Source: Thermomicrobiaceae bacterium (GTDB lineage Bacteria > Chloroflexota > Chloroflexia > Thermomicrobiales > Thermomicrobiaceae). From it: 64,000 bases of DNA. The stretch's first letter is position 1; every line of letters begins with the position of its first letter. Shown here in pieces: positions 63,442 to 64,000 of the stretch. A program made the position numbers and the translations under genes. Location of the stretch: positions 1-64,000 of the forward strand of contig JADBJL010000114.1 in the NCBI GenBank assembly GCA_014874455.1. The letters run 5' to 3'. The notes under the pieces are model-generated. The model was not told the DNA's origin. It saw only the letters and a program-made list of their open reading frames with translations, and made no database searches.

Positions 63442-64000
63442 ATGGCGGGAAGGCGGAAGTTCGAACGACCGGTGAAGATTCCCGTTCGGTACCTCGCCTC
63501 GCTCCCGGAGCGAGCGGGCCGGGCCAGCGCGGCGCTGGTCGGAGGCGTGACCTACGAGTTCAGCGAGACGGTGCTGCCGGACTTCGTCCGCCGCTCGAAG
63601 CTGTACGAGGCGACGGTGGCTCGTTTGCTGCGGATCATGGTCGAGCTCGTGGGTGACGTGCGCGGTGTGTACCCGAACGCTCCGATGACCGTCGAAGAGC
63701 TGACGGTACGCAAGGCGGCGGGGAACGTCGTCGAGCTGGCCAGCGTGCTCGTAGCGGGCTGGTCTCCGCTGTGGCTGCTCGCCGGAGTCGCCGATGCGAT
63801 CGGTGGATCGAAGGCTTACCTGCGCGCGCTGGTGGCGGAGCTGGAACAGGCTGGGCTGCTGCGACCGGGCACCGATGTTTCATCGGTGGAAGACCTGCTC
63901 TCGAGGCTGGAAGGGACATCGGGCGTGCTCGCCGACGCGGTGGATGTCCCGCCGCTGAACGTGAGCGAGCTGCGGGCCTCGCTACGGGCGCTCCGGAGCC
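63442..64000 (+). CDS. Unknown protein (3' end outside window)
   Basis: The frame opens at ATG 63442, 13 nt after the NIF3 gene, and runs through the right edge (186 codons visible). The N-terminus is basic (MAGRRKFERPVKIPVRYL). Then ASLPERAGRASAALVGGVTYEFSETVLPDFVRRSKLYEATVARLLRI, followed by helical hydrophobic segments (ASVLVAGWSPLWLLAGVADAIGG). This resembles peripheral-membrane or repeat-helix proteins, but I do not recognise a family. Codon bias is fully native. Operon with the NIF3 gene is likely. Confidence 0.75.
   Translation, partial: MAGRRKFERPVKIPVRYLASLPERAGRASAALVGGVTYEFSETVLPDFVRRSKLYEATVARLLRIMVELVGDVRGVYPNAPMTVEELTVRKAAGNVVELASVLVAGWSPLWLLAGVADAIGGSKAYLRALVAELEQAGLLRPGTDVSSVEDLLSRLEGTSGVLADAVDVPPLNVSELRASLRALRS

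Noticed and set aside
1-64000. tRNA, rRNA, CRISPR arrays, insertion sequences or phage islands
   Set aside because: I looked for TTCGAATC-type tRNA loops, regularly spaced repeats and transposase motifs and found none; the annealing protein has no phage neighbours.

Overview
This window looks like chromosomal DNA of a thermophilic, aerobic Chloroflexota bacterium of the Thermomicrobia type (Thermomicrobium/Sphaerobacter-like). That assignment is inferred from the very high GC content and strong GC3 bias, frequent GTG starts, a caa3-type oxidase, a K+-independent membrane pyrophosphatase, and Gram-positive-style signals (GAAC-N4-GTTC SOS box, TTGACA/TATAAT promoters, GGAGG ribosome sites). No species can be named from sequence alone. 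I see no tRNA, rRNA, CRISPR, insertion sequence or phage module. Most of the window is ordinary core genome in compact, often overlapping operons.

Layout. 1-5.8 kb, minus strand: the truncated end of a membrane histidine kinase, a Thr/Pro-repeat lipoprotein, and a translationally coupled surface-glycan set (sugar epimerase, polysaccharide deacetylase, glycosyltransferase with a dead deacetylase-like tail). Three copies of one inverted repeat (ATACGCC-N4-GGCGTAT type) lie upstream of the start codons here. 6-12.4 kb: rlmB-cysS, an FmdB zinc ribbon and polA, then about 0.8 kb of non-coding DNA. 12.4-18.5 kb, plus strand: MoxR ATPase, DUF58 protein, transglutaminase-like membrane protein and a PfkB sugar kinase. 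18.6-25 kb, minus strand: hppA and the cytochrome caa3 oxidase operon, with a readable promoter.

25.2-34.7 kb, minus strand: an iron island of two tandem operons. One is a ferric ABC transporter (binding protein, fused permease, ATPase). The other is an FTR1 permease with a partner lipoprotein, a hydantoinase/oxoprolinase-family protein and a small membrane protein. Both have TTGACA-N17 promoters in which an almost identical 25-bp palindrome abuts the -10 box, so they are probably controlled by one iron-sensing repressor. 35.3-36.1 kb: a Rad52/ERF-like single-strand annealing protein whose near-consensus promoter is overlapped by a perfect SOS box.

36.6-53.6 kb: housekeeping genes (fhs, uvrC, tsaC, a second glycosyltransferase, two unknown membrane proteins, rarA, rph, hisBC, a D,D-carboxypeptidase, and the overlapping chain rluB-cmk-plsC-GNAT). 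53.6-57.8 kb: a small catabolic-looking group (ACMSD-type amidohydrolase, gamma-glutamyltransferase, LLM oxidoreductase, RidA). The leader upstream of ridA carries a promoter and an internal T6 terminator. 58.1-64 kb: a lipocalin-like lipoprotein coupled to an MMPL exporter, a methyltransferase, a NIF3 protein and an unknown gene cut by the window edge.

The observations most worth follow-up are the shared iron operator, the SOS-controlled annealing protein, the inverted-repeat regulon around the glycan locus, the helical module shared by FTR1 and its lipoprotein, and the ridA leader. No clearly new defence or mobile system is visible.
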